Below are positions 36,096 to 46,548 of a DNA stretch of 64,000 nt, one piece after another. The first letter of the stretch is position 1; each line of letters begins with the position of its first letter. The stretch is taken from NCBI RefSeq assembly GCF_000612445.1, contig NZ_BALC01000002.1, positions 397,214 to 461,213 on the forward strand. Reading direction: 5' to 3'. The notes beneath the pieces were generated by a model. It searched no databases and had not been told where the DNA came from. It saw only the letters and a list, made by a program, of their open reading frames with translations. This DNA comes from Liquorilactobacillus sucicola DSM 21376 = JCM 15457 (GTDB lineage: Bacteria > Bacillota > Bacilli > Lactobacillales > Lactobacillaceae). The translations under genes and the position numbers were made by a program.

Positions 36096-37041
36096 TTGGT
36101 TAATTATTTGATTACCGGTGGTGCTGGGTTCATTGGTTCCAATTTAGCAGCTGAGGTTGTTAAGCGAGGCGGTAAGGTGTCACTAGTCGATGATTTGTCA
36201 ATGGGAAAAGAAGAAAATATAATTCATTTGAATAAAAAAAGAGTCACTTTTTACAAGAAATCTATTACTGATCATGATTTTATGACTAATCTGCTTATTA
36301 AAGAGCATTTTGATTACATTATTCTTCTAGGTGCAGTTGCAAGTGTAGCTAACTCTGTCCGCATGCCTTACGAGACACACGAGGTTAATCAAGAAGCGAA
36401 TATAAACATTCTTGAAACCATTAGAAAGTTTGGGTTAAATGTAAAAAAACTGCTTTTTGCTTCGTCTGCAGCAGTTTATGGGAATAATCCACAACAGCCT
36501 AAAAAAGAAGGTTCTGCGATTGAACCAGGTACACCTTATGCGATCGACAAATTCGCCAGCGAACGGTATGCATTGACATACGGCGAGTTGTATCAAATTC
36601 CAACAGTGGCGACGCGTTTTTTTAATGTTTATGGACCAAGCAAAATCCAGATTCGCCGTATTCAGGTGTTTTGTCAATCATCTTTGACTGCTTAGAAAAT
36701 AATAAACAATTTAAATTATTCGGTGATGGATCGCAAACAAGAGATTTTACTTATGTCAAAGACGTTGTGAATGCTGTTTTACTACTGTTATACGATTCAA
36801 AAGCTGTCAATAGTGTTTATAACGTTGCAACTGGTAAATCAGTTTCATTAAAAGAAGTAATCGCCACTTTTGAGAAGATTTTAAATAAACAGCTTGAAAT
36901 TGAGTATTTGCCTGAAAGAATAGGGGATGTTAAACATTCAAGTGCAAATATCAGCAGGTTAATGGCTATGGCTTTAGGCCGGATTACGACATCGTTGCAG
37001 GACTGAATCTATACATTAATGCTGGGGTGGCAGGTATTTAA
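36096..37041 (+). pseudogene. UDP-sugar 4-epimerase (SDR), two frameshifts
   Basis: An extended short-chain dehydrogenase of about 315 residues. NAD motif TGGAGFIGSNLA at the N-terminus, active-site SSAAVYG and YAIDK (Tyr-x3-Lys), then FFNVYGP. Two breaks occur. Near 36640 a C is missing (CCAAGC should be CCAAGCC, restoring NVYGPSQNPDSPYSGV). Near 36970 a G is missing, restoring MAMGFRPDYDIVAGL and a stop at 37041. The start is TTG at 36096 after AGGAGGGGG. It would supply a C4-epimerised UDP-sugar for cluster B. Confidence 0.85.
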
Positions 37042-37052
37042 GGGGGGATTAC

Positions 37053-38444
37053 ATGAATGGAAAAAGTAGTAATTGTTCTGGTAAGTTTCTTGGTAATATA
37101 GGTTTTCATATCGTTCAGGTCAGCAATCTGTTACTCATGACCGCTTCCTTTGCATTTGTCTGGTACGTTTTCTATGCTAATAAAATTACCGCTCCATTGT
37201 ACAATCGCAATAGTCTTTTGTTTTTATTAGTTTTTGCAGTTATTTATTTCCTCTACGGGAGAATATATGACGCTTTTGAGGTTAATATTTCAAAAGTTTC
37301 GGAGTTAACTTACAGTCAGTGCCTTGCGGCATTGCTATCGGATGGCATTTTGTACATCATGATTAGTCTTTTAGCACACAGGGTTATAAGCATTCTACCA
37401 ATGGTACTCTGTTTCTTTATTCAAACAGTAGTTGCACTAGGTTGGAGTACCACTGCCAACCGAATCCATAAATACCTTTTTCCAGCAAAGAAAACTCTTG
37501 TAATTTACAATGAGCGGACAGAGTTAGAAAAACTAAAATTAAATAAAAAATTAAGAGCCAGTTTTATGATGCAACGTTTTTTGCATGTGACAGACTGTGA
37601 GAACAAGCTAACGCAATGTTTTGAGGGAATGGATGCTGTGTTTCTAATTAACATTGACAGTCAAAGGTGCAATCAGATAATCAAGGAGTGCGCTGCAAGT
37701 AACATGGCTGTTTATCTATTGCCACGCATTGGGGATGTAATCATGAGCAGTGCGGAAAAAATGCATATGTTACATTTGCCGATTCTGCGAGTATCTCACT
37801 ATGATCCGCAACCTGAATACATTATTTTAAAAAAAGCTTTCGATCTTTTTTCAGCTGGAATTCTTCTAATTTTGACTTTGCCGCTATTCATTGTAGTGGC
37901 TGCGGCGATTAAGCTGGATGATCGTGGCCCGGTTTTCTATAAGCAAAATCGGTTGACACAGGGGGGAAAGGTATTTAAAGTCCTAAAGTTTCGTTCAATG
38001 AGAATGGATGCAGAAAAGGATGGTGTAGCGAGGTTGTGTACAGGAGATACTGATAACCGGATCACACCAGTTGGTAAGTTTTTACGCAAAGTACGTTTAG
38101 ATGAACTGCCACAGTTAATCAATATTTTAAAGGGTGAAATGAGTGTGGTCGGTCCGCGACCAGAAAGACCAGAAATCGCAAAAGAATATGAAAAAACGTT
38201 GCCGGAATTTTCCCTACGGTTACAGGCAAAAGCTGGGTTAACTGGTTATGCGCAGGTCTATGGCAAGTACAATACGTCTCCATACAATAAGTTGGAAATG
38301 GATTTAATGTATATTGCGAAACCGCGTGTTTTAACGGATCTAAAGATTATTTTTGCAACGATTAAGATCTTATTTATGTCCGAGAGCACCGAAGGAGTAT
38401 CCAAGGAACAAGCAATTGTAGCTGGAAAGGCAAATGGCAGATAG
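37053..38444 (+). CDS. EPS priming glycosylphosphotransferase (cluster B, long form)
   Basis: A 463-residue WbaP/CpsE-type enzyme. An N-terminal region of four to five helices and a CoA-binding-like middle domain (about 140-255) precede the catalytic domain: a helix at about 270-290, YKQNRLTQGGKVFKVLKFRS, MDAEKDG, RLDELPQLINILKGEMSVVG and PRPERPE. It transfers a hexose-1-phosphate to undecaprenyl phosphate. It is much longer than the cluster A primase, so the two EPS clusters have independent initiation. GGGGGGATTAC precedes the ATG; the stop overlaps the next gene. Confidence 0.94.
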   Translation: MNGKSSNCSGKFLGNIGFHIVQVSNLLLMTASFAFVWYVFYANKITAPLYNRNSLLFLLVFAVIYFLYGRIYDAFEVNISKVSELTYSQCLAALLSDGILYIMISLLAHRVISILPMVLCFFIQTVVALGWSTTANRIHKYLFPAKKTLVIYNERTELEKLKLNKKLRASFMMQRFLHVTDCENKLTQCFEGMDAVFLINIDSQRCNQIIKECAASNMAVYLLPRIGDVIMSSAEKMHMLHLPILRVSHYDPQPEYIILKKAFDLFSAGILLILTLPLFIVVAAAIKLDDRGPVFYKQNRLTQGGKVFKVLKFRSMRMDAEKDGVARLCTGDTDNRITPVGKFLRKVRLDELPQLINILKGEMSVVGPRPERPEIAKEYEKTLPEFSLRLQAKAGLTGYAQVYGKYNTSPYNKLEMDLMYIAKPRVLTDLKIIFATIKILFMSESTEGVSKEQAIVAGKANGR

Positions 38445-39279
38445 CATGGCAGTAGAGAGTGGAAATTATAGTATTTTGTTGTCTGTATATGAAAAAGAAC
38501 AACCAGCATTTTTTTTAAAGGCTTTGGAAAGTGTATTGGAACAAAGTGTATTGCCAAGACAGCTTGTGTTGGTTGAGGATGGTCTGCTGCCAAAAGAATT
38601 AGACACCGTAATTATGAGCTTTAGTACACGTGCTGCATTTGAAGTTACACTTGTTAAGCTAGACCGGATTTACGACTTGGGGACAGCATTGAACATAGGA
38701 TTGAAACATTGTCGCTATGATTTTGTTGCCAGAATAGATAGTGACGATATTAATCTTCCCAACAGAATGGAAAAGCAGCTTGACTTTTTGAAAGAAAACC
38801 AAACAGTTGCGGTTGTGGGAACATATATTCAAGAATTCTATGAATTGAACGGAAATATAAAGAAGTTAAAAATACGAAAAGTACCGCTGACCCCAACTGA
38901 AACTGCACGTTTTTCAAAGAAACGCAACCCAATGAACCACATGAGCGTCATGTTCAGAAAAGAATCCATTGTTAACTCTGGTGGATATAAGAAAATGCTT
39001 CATTTTGAAGATTATTTCTTATGGCTCAGAGTACTGGACAAAGGCTATCAGCTTGCAAATTTGGCAGAAGTTATGGTTCTTGCTAGAACTGGGGATAAAT
39101 TTTACGCAAAGAGAACAGGTTGGAAATATTTTTGTGAAGAAGTCAGCTTTCAAAAGACAGTTTTGGCGCATAATTTCGTCAGTCTACAGCAGTTTTTTAT
39201 GAATGTAATGACAAGAGGGATAGTTCGGTTGCTCCCAGCTGGAATGATAAGGCTGGTTTATAAGCTGATTCGCAACTAG
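38434..39279 (+). CDS. GT2 glycosyltransferase, AmsE-like
   Basis: A 281-residue family 2 transferase. It begins YSILLSVYEKEQPAFFLKAL and has the DSD metal-binding triad in FVARIDSDDINLPNRMEKQ, plus NPMNHMSVMFRK and HFEDYFLWLRVL, which are typical for the AmsE/EpsE branch. It overlaps the priming enzyme gene by 11 bases, indicating translational coupling and that it may add the second sugar. Acceptor and donor cannot be read from sequence. Confidence 0.88.
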   Translation: MADSMAVESGNYSILLSVYEKEQPAFFLKALESVLEQSVLPRQLVLVEDGLLPKELDTVIMSFSTRAAFEVTLVKLDRIYDLGTALNIGLKHCRYDFVARIDSDDINLPNRMEKQLDFLKENQTVAVVGTYIQEFYELNGNIKKLKIRKVPLTPTETARFSKKRNPMNHMSVMFRKESIVNSGGYKKMLHFEDYFLWLRVLDKGYQLANLAEVMVLARTGDKFYAKRTGWKYFCEEVSFQKTVLAHNFVSLQQFFMNVMTRGIVRLLPAGMIRLVYKLIRN

Positions 39280-39299
39280 TTCTTGAAAGGAAGTATATT

Positions 39300-40397
39300 G
39301 TGGGAAAGTTTAAGCAAATTCGGGTTTTACAGCTACCGGACACGATTTGTAGAAGCAATGGCAGAATGCATGTCATTATGAATGCCTACCGGAACATTGA
39401 TCGCAAGCGGGTTCAGTTTGATTTTGCCTGTACCACTGCTGCAGGGGCAACTTTTGAAGATGAAATAGCTGCATTGGGTGGCAAAGTCTATTTCTTGGAT
39501 CAGAGTAAAAAAATGGATTTACCCTACACATACCGGTTCATAAAGCATTTACTGCTGTCACAGCAGTATGTCGCACTTCACTATCATGCAACTTCACCTT
39601 GGGGAGTTGGAATTCGGGCGGCGAAGAAAGCAGGAACCCCTATAATTATAATGCACTCACATAATAGCATGTGGGGTTCAACAAGAATTAAGGGCTTTAG
39701 AAACTATCTGTTCAGTATCGGACTAGCTAGAAAAGCTACGGTCAGGCTAGCCTGCTCAAAGAATGCAGGAAAAACACTTTTTGGGAAAAAAGAGTTTCTG
39801 CTGCTGAACAATGCAATTGATACGCATAAGTTCAAGTTTGACCAACTGAAACGAGCTAGTACAAGAAAGAGTCTTAAAATTGCAAATGATACATTGCTTT
39901 TGGGACAAGTTGGGCGACTCTCTAAGGAGAAAAACCAGTTGTTTTCTCTGAAACTGCTCAAGAAACTCACTGAAATAAATCTTAAGGCTCAGCTAATTTT
40001 TTTGGGAGAGGGTTCCATGCGAGATGAGTTAAAAAAAACGGCAACAGAGTGGGGAATTTGCAGCAACGTAATTTTTGCTGGACAAAGAACTGATTTGGAG
40101 TCGTATTACAATGCGATGGATGTTTTCTTAATGCCTTCGCTGTATGAAGGCTTACCGGTTGCCGCGATAGAGGCACAGTGTGCCGGATTGCCAGTTTTGA
40201 TGAGTGACCGAATAACAACTGAAGCAAACGTTGGCTCCGCTGAATTTTTGGGGATTGATAATACCGATGAGTGGATACAAAAAATAAAGGGTCTTGGAGG
40301 AAGTCGATCTGGCCGTGAATTAGGTGAAGAATTAGTTGTTAAGAATGGTTATGCCGCAGCTATTGAAGCAAAAAAATGGGAGTCTCTCTACAGGTGA
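39300..40397 (+). CDS. GT4 glycosyltransferase
   Basis: A 365-residue GT-B fold transferase starting with GTG at 39300 after AAAGGAAG. The C-terminal donor domain includes LLGQVGRLSKEKNQ, IFLGEGSMRDEL and the EX7E signature in MPSLYEGLPVAAIEAQCAGLP. The N-terminal domain carries YHATSPWGVGIRAAKKAGTP and HSHNSMW, as in EpsF-like enzymes. It is in the middle of cluster B and resembles the GT4 at 41473 in layout. Confidence 0.9.
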   Translation: MGKFKQIRVLQLPDTICRSNGRMHVIMNAYRNIDRKRVQFDFACTTAAGATFEDEIAALGGKVYFLDQSKKMDLPYTYRFIKHLLLSQQYVALHYHATSPWGVGIRAAKKAGTPIIIMHSHNSMWGSTRIKGFRNYLFSIGLARKATVRLACSKNAGKTLFGKKEFLLLNNAIDTHKFKFDQLKRASTRKSLKIANDTLLLGQVGRLSKEKNQLFSLKLLKKLTEINLKAQLIFLGEGSMRDELKKTATEWGICSNVIFAGQRTDLESYYNAMDVFLMPSLYEGLPVAAIEAQCAGLPVLMSDRITTEANVGSAEFLGIDNTDEWIQKIKGLGGSRSGRELGEELVVKNGYAAAIEAKKWESLYR

Positions 40398-40438
40398 TCT
40401 GTTCGTAATGTTTGATGAAGAGGGAGGATGTAATTTTT

Positions 40439-41467
40439 TTGAATAAGTTAGTTTCCGTGATTATTCCAATTTATAATGCAGCAGTTTATTTAGAACAATG
40501 TTTAACTAGTATTCAAGAACAGACATACAAGGAGTTAGAGGTATTACTGATTAATGATGGCTCCACGGATAATAGCCAATCAATTTGTAACCATTTTTGC
40601 AGGAAGGACAGTAGATTTTCTTTAGTAAACATTACCAATCAAGGGCCTTCAGCAGCGAGGAATCAAGGATTAAAAATGGCGCGCGGCGATTACATTTATT
40701 TTGCTGATGCAGATGATTTACTTGCCCCTAATCTAGTTGCCAAAGTACTAGAACTCTTTGATTGTTTTAAATCTGAGATTGTAGCATTTAACTATTATGA
40801 ACTTTATGGAACGCAGAAGACAGCAGCAGGATATCACAATCCAGAGTTAGGAGAAGTTAGCGCAGTCGCTGCTCTTGCTGCACTTTTTCAAGGTGCATTT
40901 GGCAACTATGTCTGGAAATTTATTGCTAAGCGTGAACTTTATATTAAAAACAACCTTTTTTTCCCCTTAGGGCGAAATTTTGAAGATGTTGCGACGACCT
41001 ATAGAATATTTGGAGCTGCCACTAAAGTATATTTTACGGCTGAACGGCTTTATTTCTACAGACAAAGAAGTTCTTCCGTTTCACATGGCTACAACTCGAA
41101 AGATGTTGATGATTTGGTGACAACGATTGCAGAAATGGAGTGCTATACCGACCATAATTTCAAAGTCTTACGGGGAGAATTGCGAAAATTGGAGTTCAAT
41201 CTGCTATTTATGAGTGTAATCCAAATGAATGGGTGGAAACCGACTACACAGTTAATTTCAGAAAAAGCAAAAAAATTGCGGCTCAATAGTAATCTTGAGG
41301 ATGCACACAAACTAAGAAGTACATTAGAAGAAATTCACCGCAAAACACCTAAAATAGACAAAGAATATGTGCGGCAAGGACTTAAGCTGGGAGCGTGGAA
41401 ACTTCATGTTTTTCCCGTGCTCCTGCAGGCAAAAAAAGCAGCAAACATACTTTTAGGCAGAAGGTGA
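40439..41467 (+). CDS. GT2 glycosyltransferase
   Basis: A family 2 inverting transferase of about 342 residues. VSVIIPIYNAAVYLEQCLTS, INDGSTDNS, GPSAARNQGLKMARGDY and the metal site FADADDLLAP are clear. The likely start is TTG at 40439, ten bases after GGGAGG; an in-frame ATG at 40415 has no site. The next gene's ATG follows its stop by five bases, so they share translation. Likely adds a sugar in the cluster B repeat. Confidence 0.88.
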   Translation: MNKLVSVIIPIYNAAVYLEQCLTSIQEQTYKELEVLLINDGSTDNSQSICNHFCRKDSRFSLVNITNQGPSAARNQGLKMARGDYIYFADADDLLAPNLVAKVLELFDCFKSEIVAFNYYELYGTQKTAAGYHNPELGEVSAVAALAALFQGAFGNYVWKFIAKRELYIKNNLFFPLGRNFEDVATTYRIFGAATKVYFTAERLYFYRQRSSSVSHGYNSKDVDDLVTTIAEMECYTDHNFKVLRGELRKLEFNLLFMSVIQMNGWKPTTQLISEKAKKLRLNSNLEDAHKLRSTLEEIHRKTPKIDKEYVRQGLKLGAWKLHVFPVLLQAKKAANILLGRR

Positions 41468-41472
41468 GCAAG

Positions 41473-42624
41473 ATGGGGACGAAAAAAATATATGTTCTGC
41501 AGATTGGTATGACTCCTAACCCAGGTGGAATAGAAGCGTACGTGATGAATTTGTACAAAAAAATAGACAGACACAAAGTCCAGTTTGACTTTGTTGACTG
41601 GTGCGGGAATGAGGACATTGCGTTTGGAGCTGAAATCAGGCGTCTGGGCGGGCATATTTTTAAAATTCCCAGCCGCCAAGATAACTATCTGGAGAACAAA
41701 AGGGCGGTTAATAAACTTGTTGCTTCTGGAAAGTACAGCTACACCTATAATAACCTTAATTCACTCAGTAATATTACGGGGATTACTTCTACGTACGGTA
41801 TTGCGAATGTGACTCCAATTATTCATGCTCACAATGATAATATCGAAGAAGGAAAAATGATTGCTAAATTTCTTGATAAAGTTCATAAACCCTATGTGAA
41901 CTTTAGAAAAGGTGTCCGATTAGCATGTAGTCGCAATGCAGGTAAATGGATGTTTCCCCACAAAGAATTTAGTGTGGTGGCTGATTCAATTGATACATTG
42001 GCTTTCAAGTATACGGATAAAACGAGAAAATTGTACCGTCATGAACTTGGTTTAGAAAACAAGCTGGTTGTTGGCAGCGTGGCTCGTTTTGGCCCACAGA
42101 AAAATTTACCTTTTCTCATTAAAGTTTTTCAGCAACTTTGTGAAACTGTTGAAAATGCTATTTTATTGTTAGTAGGTGCGGGTGAACAGGAGGAGCAACT
42201 GAGAAAACAGGTTATAGAAACTGGATTGAACTCACGTGTTCATTTTTTAGGAGCTCGAACTGATACGGCGAATCTGATGCAAGCGATGGATCTTTTGATT
42301 GCACCTTCCATTTTCGAAGGATTTGGAATGTCGGTTTTAGAGGCACAATGTGCTGGACTGCCATGTTATGTTTCTGAGGCCTTTCACCCAGAAGTGCTGC
42401 AGACGTCATTAGTCAAGAAAATATCATTAGAATTAAGCCCTGCCTGCTGGAGTGATTGTATTCGCAATGATTTGCAAGTGCGAGCAACCCAGAAAAGATT
42501 AGCGTTTGACGCTGTTATTAAGGAAAAGGGGTATGACAGCCGTGAGAGTGCTGCTAGGCTTCAAGATAAGCTGTTAAGTGGTTTTCGAGAAAAGGGTAAT
42601 TATAGGGGGGAAAGTTATCAGTGA
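41473..42624 (+). CDS. GT4 glycosyltransferase
   Basis: A 383-residue GT-B transferase. It opens IYVLQIGMTPNPGGIEAYVM, has HAHNDNIEEGK and GSVARFGPQKNLPFLIKVF, and ends with the EX7E motif APSIFEGFGMSVLEAQCAGLP. The ATG at 41473 follows AGAAGGTGAGC; a longer frame reaching back to 41395 overlaps the previous gene and is not supported. Its stop overlaps the next gene's GTG. Confidence 0.9.
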   Translation: MGTKKIYVLQIGMTPNPGGIEAYVMNLYKKIDRHKVQFDFVDWCGNEDIAFGAEIRRLGGHIFKIPSRQDNYLENKRAVNKLVASGKYSYTYNNLNSLSNITGITSTYGIANVTPIIHAHNDNIEEGKMIAKFLDKVHKPYVNFRKGVRLACSRNAGKWMFPHKEFSVVADSIDTLAFKYTDKTRKLYRHELGLENKLVVGSVARFGPQKNLPFLIKVFQQLCETVENAILLLVGAGEQEEQLRKQVIETGLNSRVHFLGARTDTANLMQAMDLLIAPSIFEGFGMSVLEAQCAGLPCYVSEAFHPEVLQTSLVKKISLELSPACWSDCIRNDLQVRATQKRLAFDAVIKEKGYDSRESAARLQDKLLSGFREKGNYRGESYQ

Positions 42625-43649
42625 AGTTATCTATTATCATGCCAATTTATAATGTAGAAGATTGCCTTGAAAGAACAATTGCGCTTACTGCAACTCAGAT
42701 TTGCAATAAGAATGATGTTGAACTGATTTTAGTAGATGATGGTTCTGAGGATCGGAGTCCTGAGATCTGTGACAGGTATAGTGCACATTATGTGAACGTG
42801 AAGACGCTGCATCAAAAAAACGCGGGAACAGGGGCAGCGCGGAATGCTGGTATTAAAAATGCGCGAGGCGAATATCTTTACTTTGCAGACCCAGATGATT
42901 ATCTGGCAGACGACACAGTTGCAGCAATTCTAAAAATGATAACCAAACAGGCAGAACTGTTTATTTTTAATTATTGGAATGTTGACAGTCTTACTGGGAA
43001 AAAAGAGCGGAAGTTTTTAGGTGTTAATGCCTTACTGAATAAGGCAGATTTTAGAAGTGATTTTGTAAAGTTGTTTAAAACAGAGATGTTGTACACTGTG
43101 TGGAATAAAGTATATCAGAAAAAATTTTTGCTTGAGCATCGACTTTTATTCGGAAACGCACCCATGGGGCAGGATGTAAGGTTTAATTTAGCTGTTTATG
43201 AAAAAGTTGACAGTGTTTACCTTTCTACTGAATGTTTGTATTACTACGTTCAAGACCGAATTGGATCCTCAACAACCAAATATCGTTCAAACCGGTTTCA
43301 GTTAAAGAGCGAAGAGGTGCATCTTTTGCAGAAATTGTTAACTGAATTTGGCTTAGAAGCACCGGACTTTATAGAACTTCTGTACCGAAACGTTTTTCTA
43401 GATGTTTCAAGACACATTGTAGATTGTAACCTTTCCAATAAAGAGAAGGTTAAAGAACTGCAACGATTATGCAGTTCGGAATTATTTGCACATTTAGAAA
43501 AAACTGAGTTTAAACCGAGCATCAGCTGGCTGCTTTTGTATAAGGGATGGTATGATTGCTTGATTTGGTATGTGAAGTCAAGATTGTATCTGCAAAATAG
43601 ATTAGCTGTACTTACGACTCACAAGCATATAACCTCTGCGTCAGACTAA
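42621..43649 (+). CDS. GT2 glycosyltransferase
   Basis: A 342-residue family 2 transferase similar in plan to the one at 40439: LSIIMPIYNVEDCLERTIAL, LVDDGSEDRSPEICDRY, GTGAARNAGIKNARGEY and FADPDDYLADD (metal site). The start is GTG at 42621, overlapping the previous stop as GTGA, after GGGGGGAAAG. The C-terminal 120 residues are variable, presumably acceptor-specific. Confidence 0.88.
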   Translation: MKLSIIMPIYNVEDCLERTIALTATQICNKNDVELILVDDGSEDRSPEICDRYSAHYVNVKTLHQKNAGTGAARNAGIKNARGEYLYFADPDDYLADDTVAAILKMITKQAELFIFNYWNVDSLTGKKERKFLGVNALLNKADFRSDFVKLFKTEMLYTVWNKVYQKKFLLEHRLLFGNAPMGQDVRFNLAVYEKVDSVYLSTECLYYYVQDRIGSSTTKYRSNRFQLKSEEVHLLQKLLTEFGLEAPDFIELLYRNVFLDVSRHIVDCNLSNKEKVKELQRLCSSELFAHLEKTEFKPSISWLLLYKGWYDCLIWYVKSRLYLQNRLAVLTTHKHITSASD

Positions 43650-43727
43650 AGGAAGAATACCTTTACTGAACAACTTTTTATCGGCGCACAGAAATAGATA
43701 ATAAAAAGACAGTACGGGGGGCAATCC

Positions 43728-44905
43728 ATGACTTTTATAATGTTTCTCATTAGTCCAATACTAGGATTAATCTCTGTTATTGAGTCTTTTGCGAAATACA
43801 AAAACTTGAATAAGTGGATCGTAATTACAGTGACGGTAATTGTTTTTTTCTTCCTTGGATACAGTGTAAGACTGACCAATGTAAATGCTGACTTGGTCAG
43901 TACTTCAGCTGGTTTTCTAACTACGAAAATATGACTTACAGCTTCATCCTTAGTGAAGCAGTCAGTGAGAAAAACGTTTTTGTTTTACAGCAACTGATGC
44001 TGACATTTTTTAGTAAATTGCATAACGAAAACTTATTTACGGGTTTCATTGTTGCTGTTTTCTATGCGTGCTACATGTATATTGTGACGACTTACCTTCG
44101 GCAATTTTCTTCCGCCAAGTTCGGCTTTGAGAAGAAAAGGATGGCCATTAATTTCGGATTATTGATAATTTCATTCGGCTGGGTACTAACTAGTGTGCGG
44201 AATCCAATGGCAAATGCACTGATAGCTGTTGCAATTTTTAGAGATTTGTATATGCATAAAAATGGCATACTTACTCTTATATTTTACTTTTTAGGACTCT
44301 CAATGCATATTGCAGTACTTCCAATCATTGTCTGTAGAATTCTAGTTGGAATTATTTTCTCCAGATCTTTACTGCGTCGCTGTTTCAGTATTATTTTGGG
44401 AGTCATATTAATGTTAGCTGCAGTAGATTCTAATATTACCAGTACAGCTAATGATAAGTTTAGTATGTATGGGTTAGGTTCGAGTGGCGGGGGTTTCGCT
44501 GAATATGCTCGCTCTAGCTTTTATTACCAGGTCAATAGTTTGTTTCTATTGTGGTTAATGGTTTTAAATATTTTGCTAATAATGATTGTCAAAAAGCAGC
44601 ATGGTTCTTTAGATAGAACCTTCCGACGCTTTTTAACTACTGTTTCGGTACTCGCTATTATAAGTTATTTTTCACCAGCACCCTTGATTGACCGATATGG
44701 AATGTTTGTTGAGATCTTTATGCCAGTTGTGGTGGTTAACGTTGATTTTAGAAGAATTGCGATGGGAACGCGAAAGGCTCTGTTATTGATGTTGGCAGTG
44801 ACTGTAATTTTCGGTTTTTTGTGGCAACTAGCTTTTTTAAAGTATCAAATCGATATTTTAAGCTTTATGTTTACGGTAATTATGGGCTGGTTGTCATTGC
44901 TGTAG
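43728..44905 (+). pseudogene. EPS polymerase Wzy/EpsG (cluster B), frameshifted
   Basis: About 392 residues with many hydrophobic helices. The first 60 residues end in a frame break near 43895-43901. With one base restored the sequence reads DLVQYFSWFSNYENMTYSF, the conserved DLxRYFxxxxxYxNM motif of EpsG-type polymerases, and joins the long second frame. That frame carries GWVLTSVRNPMANALIAVAIF and LSMHIAVLPIIV, also typical. The ATG at 43728 follows GGGGGGC. It should polymerise the cluster B repeat unit. Confidence 0.85.
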
Positions 44906-44943
44906 CTCTCAATTAATTGGGATAAAAGTATAGGAGGAATTTG

Positions 44944-45708
44944 ATGAACGAAGAAGTAAATGGTGAGGCTTTAATTGATTTAAGTGGCTTGGTGATATTA
45001 ATGCGAAAGAGTTTTTGGAACATTGTTTTGTTGGGAGTCACTGGTGCAGTACTTGCAATGCTGTTCTCATTTGTCTTTATGACACCTAAGTACAATGCGA
45101 CAACTGATCTGTTAGTTAACCAGAAAGCTAGTAATCAACAGATGCAATACAATATGCAGCAGGCAGATCTTCAGGTCATTAATACATATAAAGATATTTT
45201 AAAAAGGGATGTTGTCCTAACGCCAGTTTTAAAACAAATTAAGCGGCAGGATAATTACACCGGAACCCTTAATTCACTGCGTGACTCAATTTCTATTACT
45301 AACCAAACCAATTCTCAAGTTTTAAGTGTTACTGTTAAGGATAAAAATGCTTATACTGCTACGGAGATCGCTAATGCAATTGGAAAGGTTTTTAGTTCAC
45401 GAATTAAAAAAATGATGAAAGTTAATAATGTCACGATCGTTACAAGGGCAACACCACAGTTAAATCCAATTTCTCCGAATGTAAAACTTAATCTTTTGAT
45501 TGGGATAGTTGCCGGACTACTACTAGGAATAGTAATTGTCGTTATTCGTGACCTTACAGATACAACTGTCCGTGATGAAAAGTTCCTTACGGAGGAATTG
45601 AACTTAACAAGTCTAGGAGTTGTCAACCATATAAATGATTATGATAATAAGCGGCATGCTGTTAGTGCATTGCAAGATTCAATTGTGACGGAGACACGGC
45701 GAGTCTAA
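44944..45708 (+). CDS. polysaccharide co-polymerase Wzz/CpsC (cluster B)
   Basis: A chain-length regulator of about 254 residues with helices near 28-50 and 180-200 and a proline motif PISPNVKLN before the second. It is clearly paralogous to the cluster A copy at 24216: MFSFVFMTPKYNATTDLLVN and QQADLQVINTYKDILKRDV align without gaps. AGGAGGAAT precedes ATG 44944. It is followed by its own kinase, repeating the A-cluster gene order although here the pair sits near the end of the cluster. Confidence 0.92.
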   Translation: MNEEVNGEALIDLSGLVILMRKSFWNIVLLGVTGAVLAMLFSFVFMTPKYNATTDLLVNQKASNQQMQYNMQQADLQVINTYKDILKRDVVLTPVLKQIKRQDNYTGTLNSLRDSISITNQTNSQVLSVTVKDKNAYTATEIANAIGKVFSSRIKKMMKVNNVTIVTRATPQLNPISPNVKLNLLIGIVAGLLLGIVIVVIRDLTDTTVRDEKFLTEELNLTSLGVVNHINDYDNKRHAVSALQDSIVTETRRV

Positions 45709-45723
45709 AAAAGGGGGTAGAAA

Positions 45724-46458
45724 ATGTTTGATTTTTGGAAAAAGAAAAAATTAGGACTTTCAACGAATTCAATGGAGAATGGGGTTTATATGATAACAGT
45801 TGTTGCACCTAGTTCTGTAGTTGCTGAACAGTTCAAAACGATTCGGACTAATATTCAATTTTCAAATGTTGATCAGCATTTGAAAACTTTAATGGTGACT
45901 TCTTCTATAGGATCCGAAGGAAAGTCAACTATTGCGGCTAACCTTGCAATTACGTTTGCGGACCAAGGTCTCAAGACACTATTAGTAGATACGGATACGC
46001 GTCGACCGACACTGAGTGCAACGTTTGGTATTAGCAATCTCAATGGGCTGACTAACTATTTAACAGATTGTAATTTTGATATTAATACTGTTATTTATAG
46101 GACGACAATTGAAAAGATGTTTGTACTGCCGAGCGGACCAGTTCCGCCCAATCCTTCTGAACTCTTAAATTCACAACGAATGGATGCACTCATTAAGCAG
46201 CTTTCAGAACGGTTTGATCTGGTGATTTACGACGCACCGCCAGTCTTATCATTTACGGATGCGCAAGTACTTTCTACCAAGATAGAGGCTACGATCTTAG
46301 TGGTGCGTGAAAACGTAGCTGAAAAAGAAGTCGTTCGTCGTTCTGTGAACCTCTTGAAGCATGTTAAAGCACATCTAATAGGAAACATTTTTAATGATCA
46401 TGATACTTCGGGTGGTAATGGGTACTACGGTTATGGATATTATGACAAGGATGATTAA
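45724..46458 (+). CDS. tyrosine autokinase Wze/CpsD (cluster B)
   Basis: A 244-residue BY-kinase. Walker A SSIGSEGKSTIAANLA, Walker A' LLVDTDTRRPT and Walker B LVIYDAPPVLSF are intact. The tyrosine tail NGYYGYGYYDKDD is shorter than in the cluster A copy at 24993. The two kinases are strongly alike along their full length, implying duplication; cross-talk between the two EPS systems is possible. Confidence 0.94.
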   Translation: MFDFWKKKKLGLSTNSMENGVYMITVVAPSSVVAEQFKTIRTNIQFSNVDQHLKTLMVTSSIGSEGKSTIAANLAITFADQGLKTLLVDTDTRRPTLSATFGISNLNGLTNYLTDCNFDINTVIYRTTIEKMFVLPSGPVPPNPSELLNSQRMDALIKQLSERFDLVIYDAPPVLSFTDAQVLSTKIEATILVVRENVAEKEVVRRSVNLLKHVKAHLIGNIFNDHDTSGGNGYYGYGYYDKDD

Positions 46459-46548
46459 AAAGAAAGGAGCTGACAAATACGGTTTTTTTATTAGTTGAGT
46501 TAGGCATAGTGGGAGTCAAAAATACAGGATCACATAGGGGTTTGTATC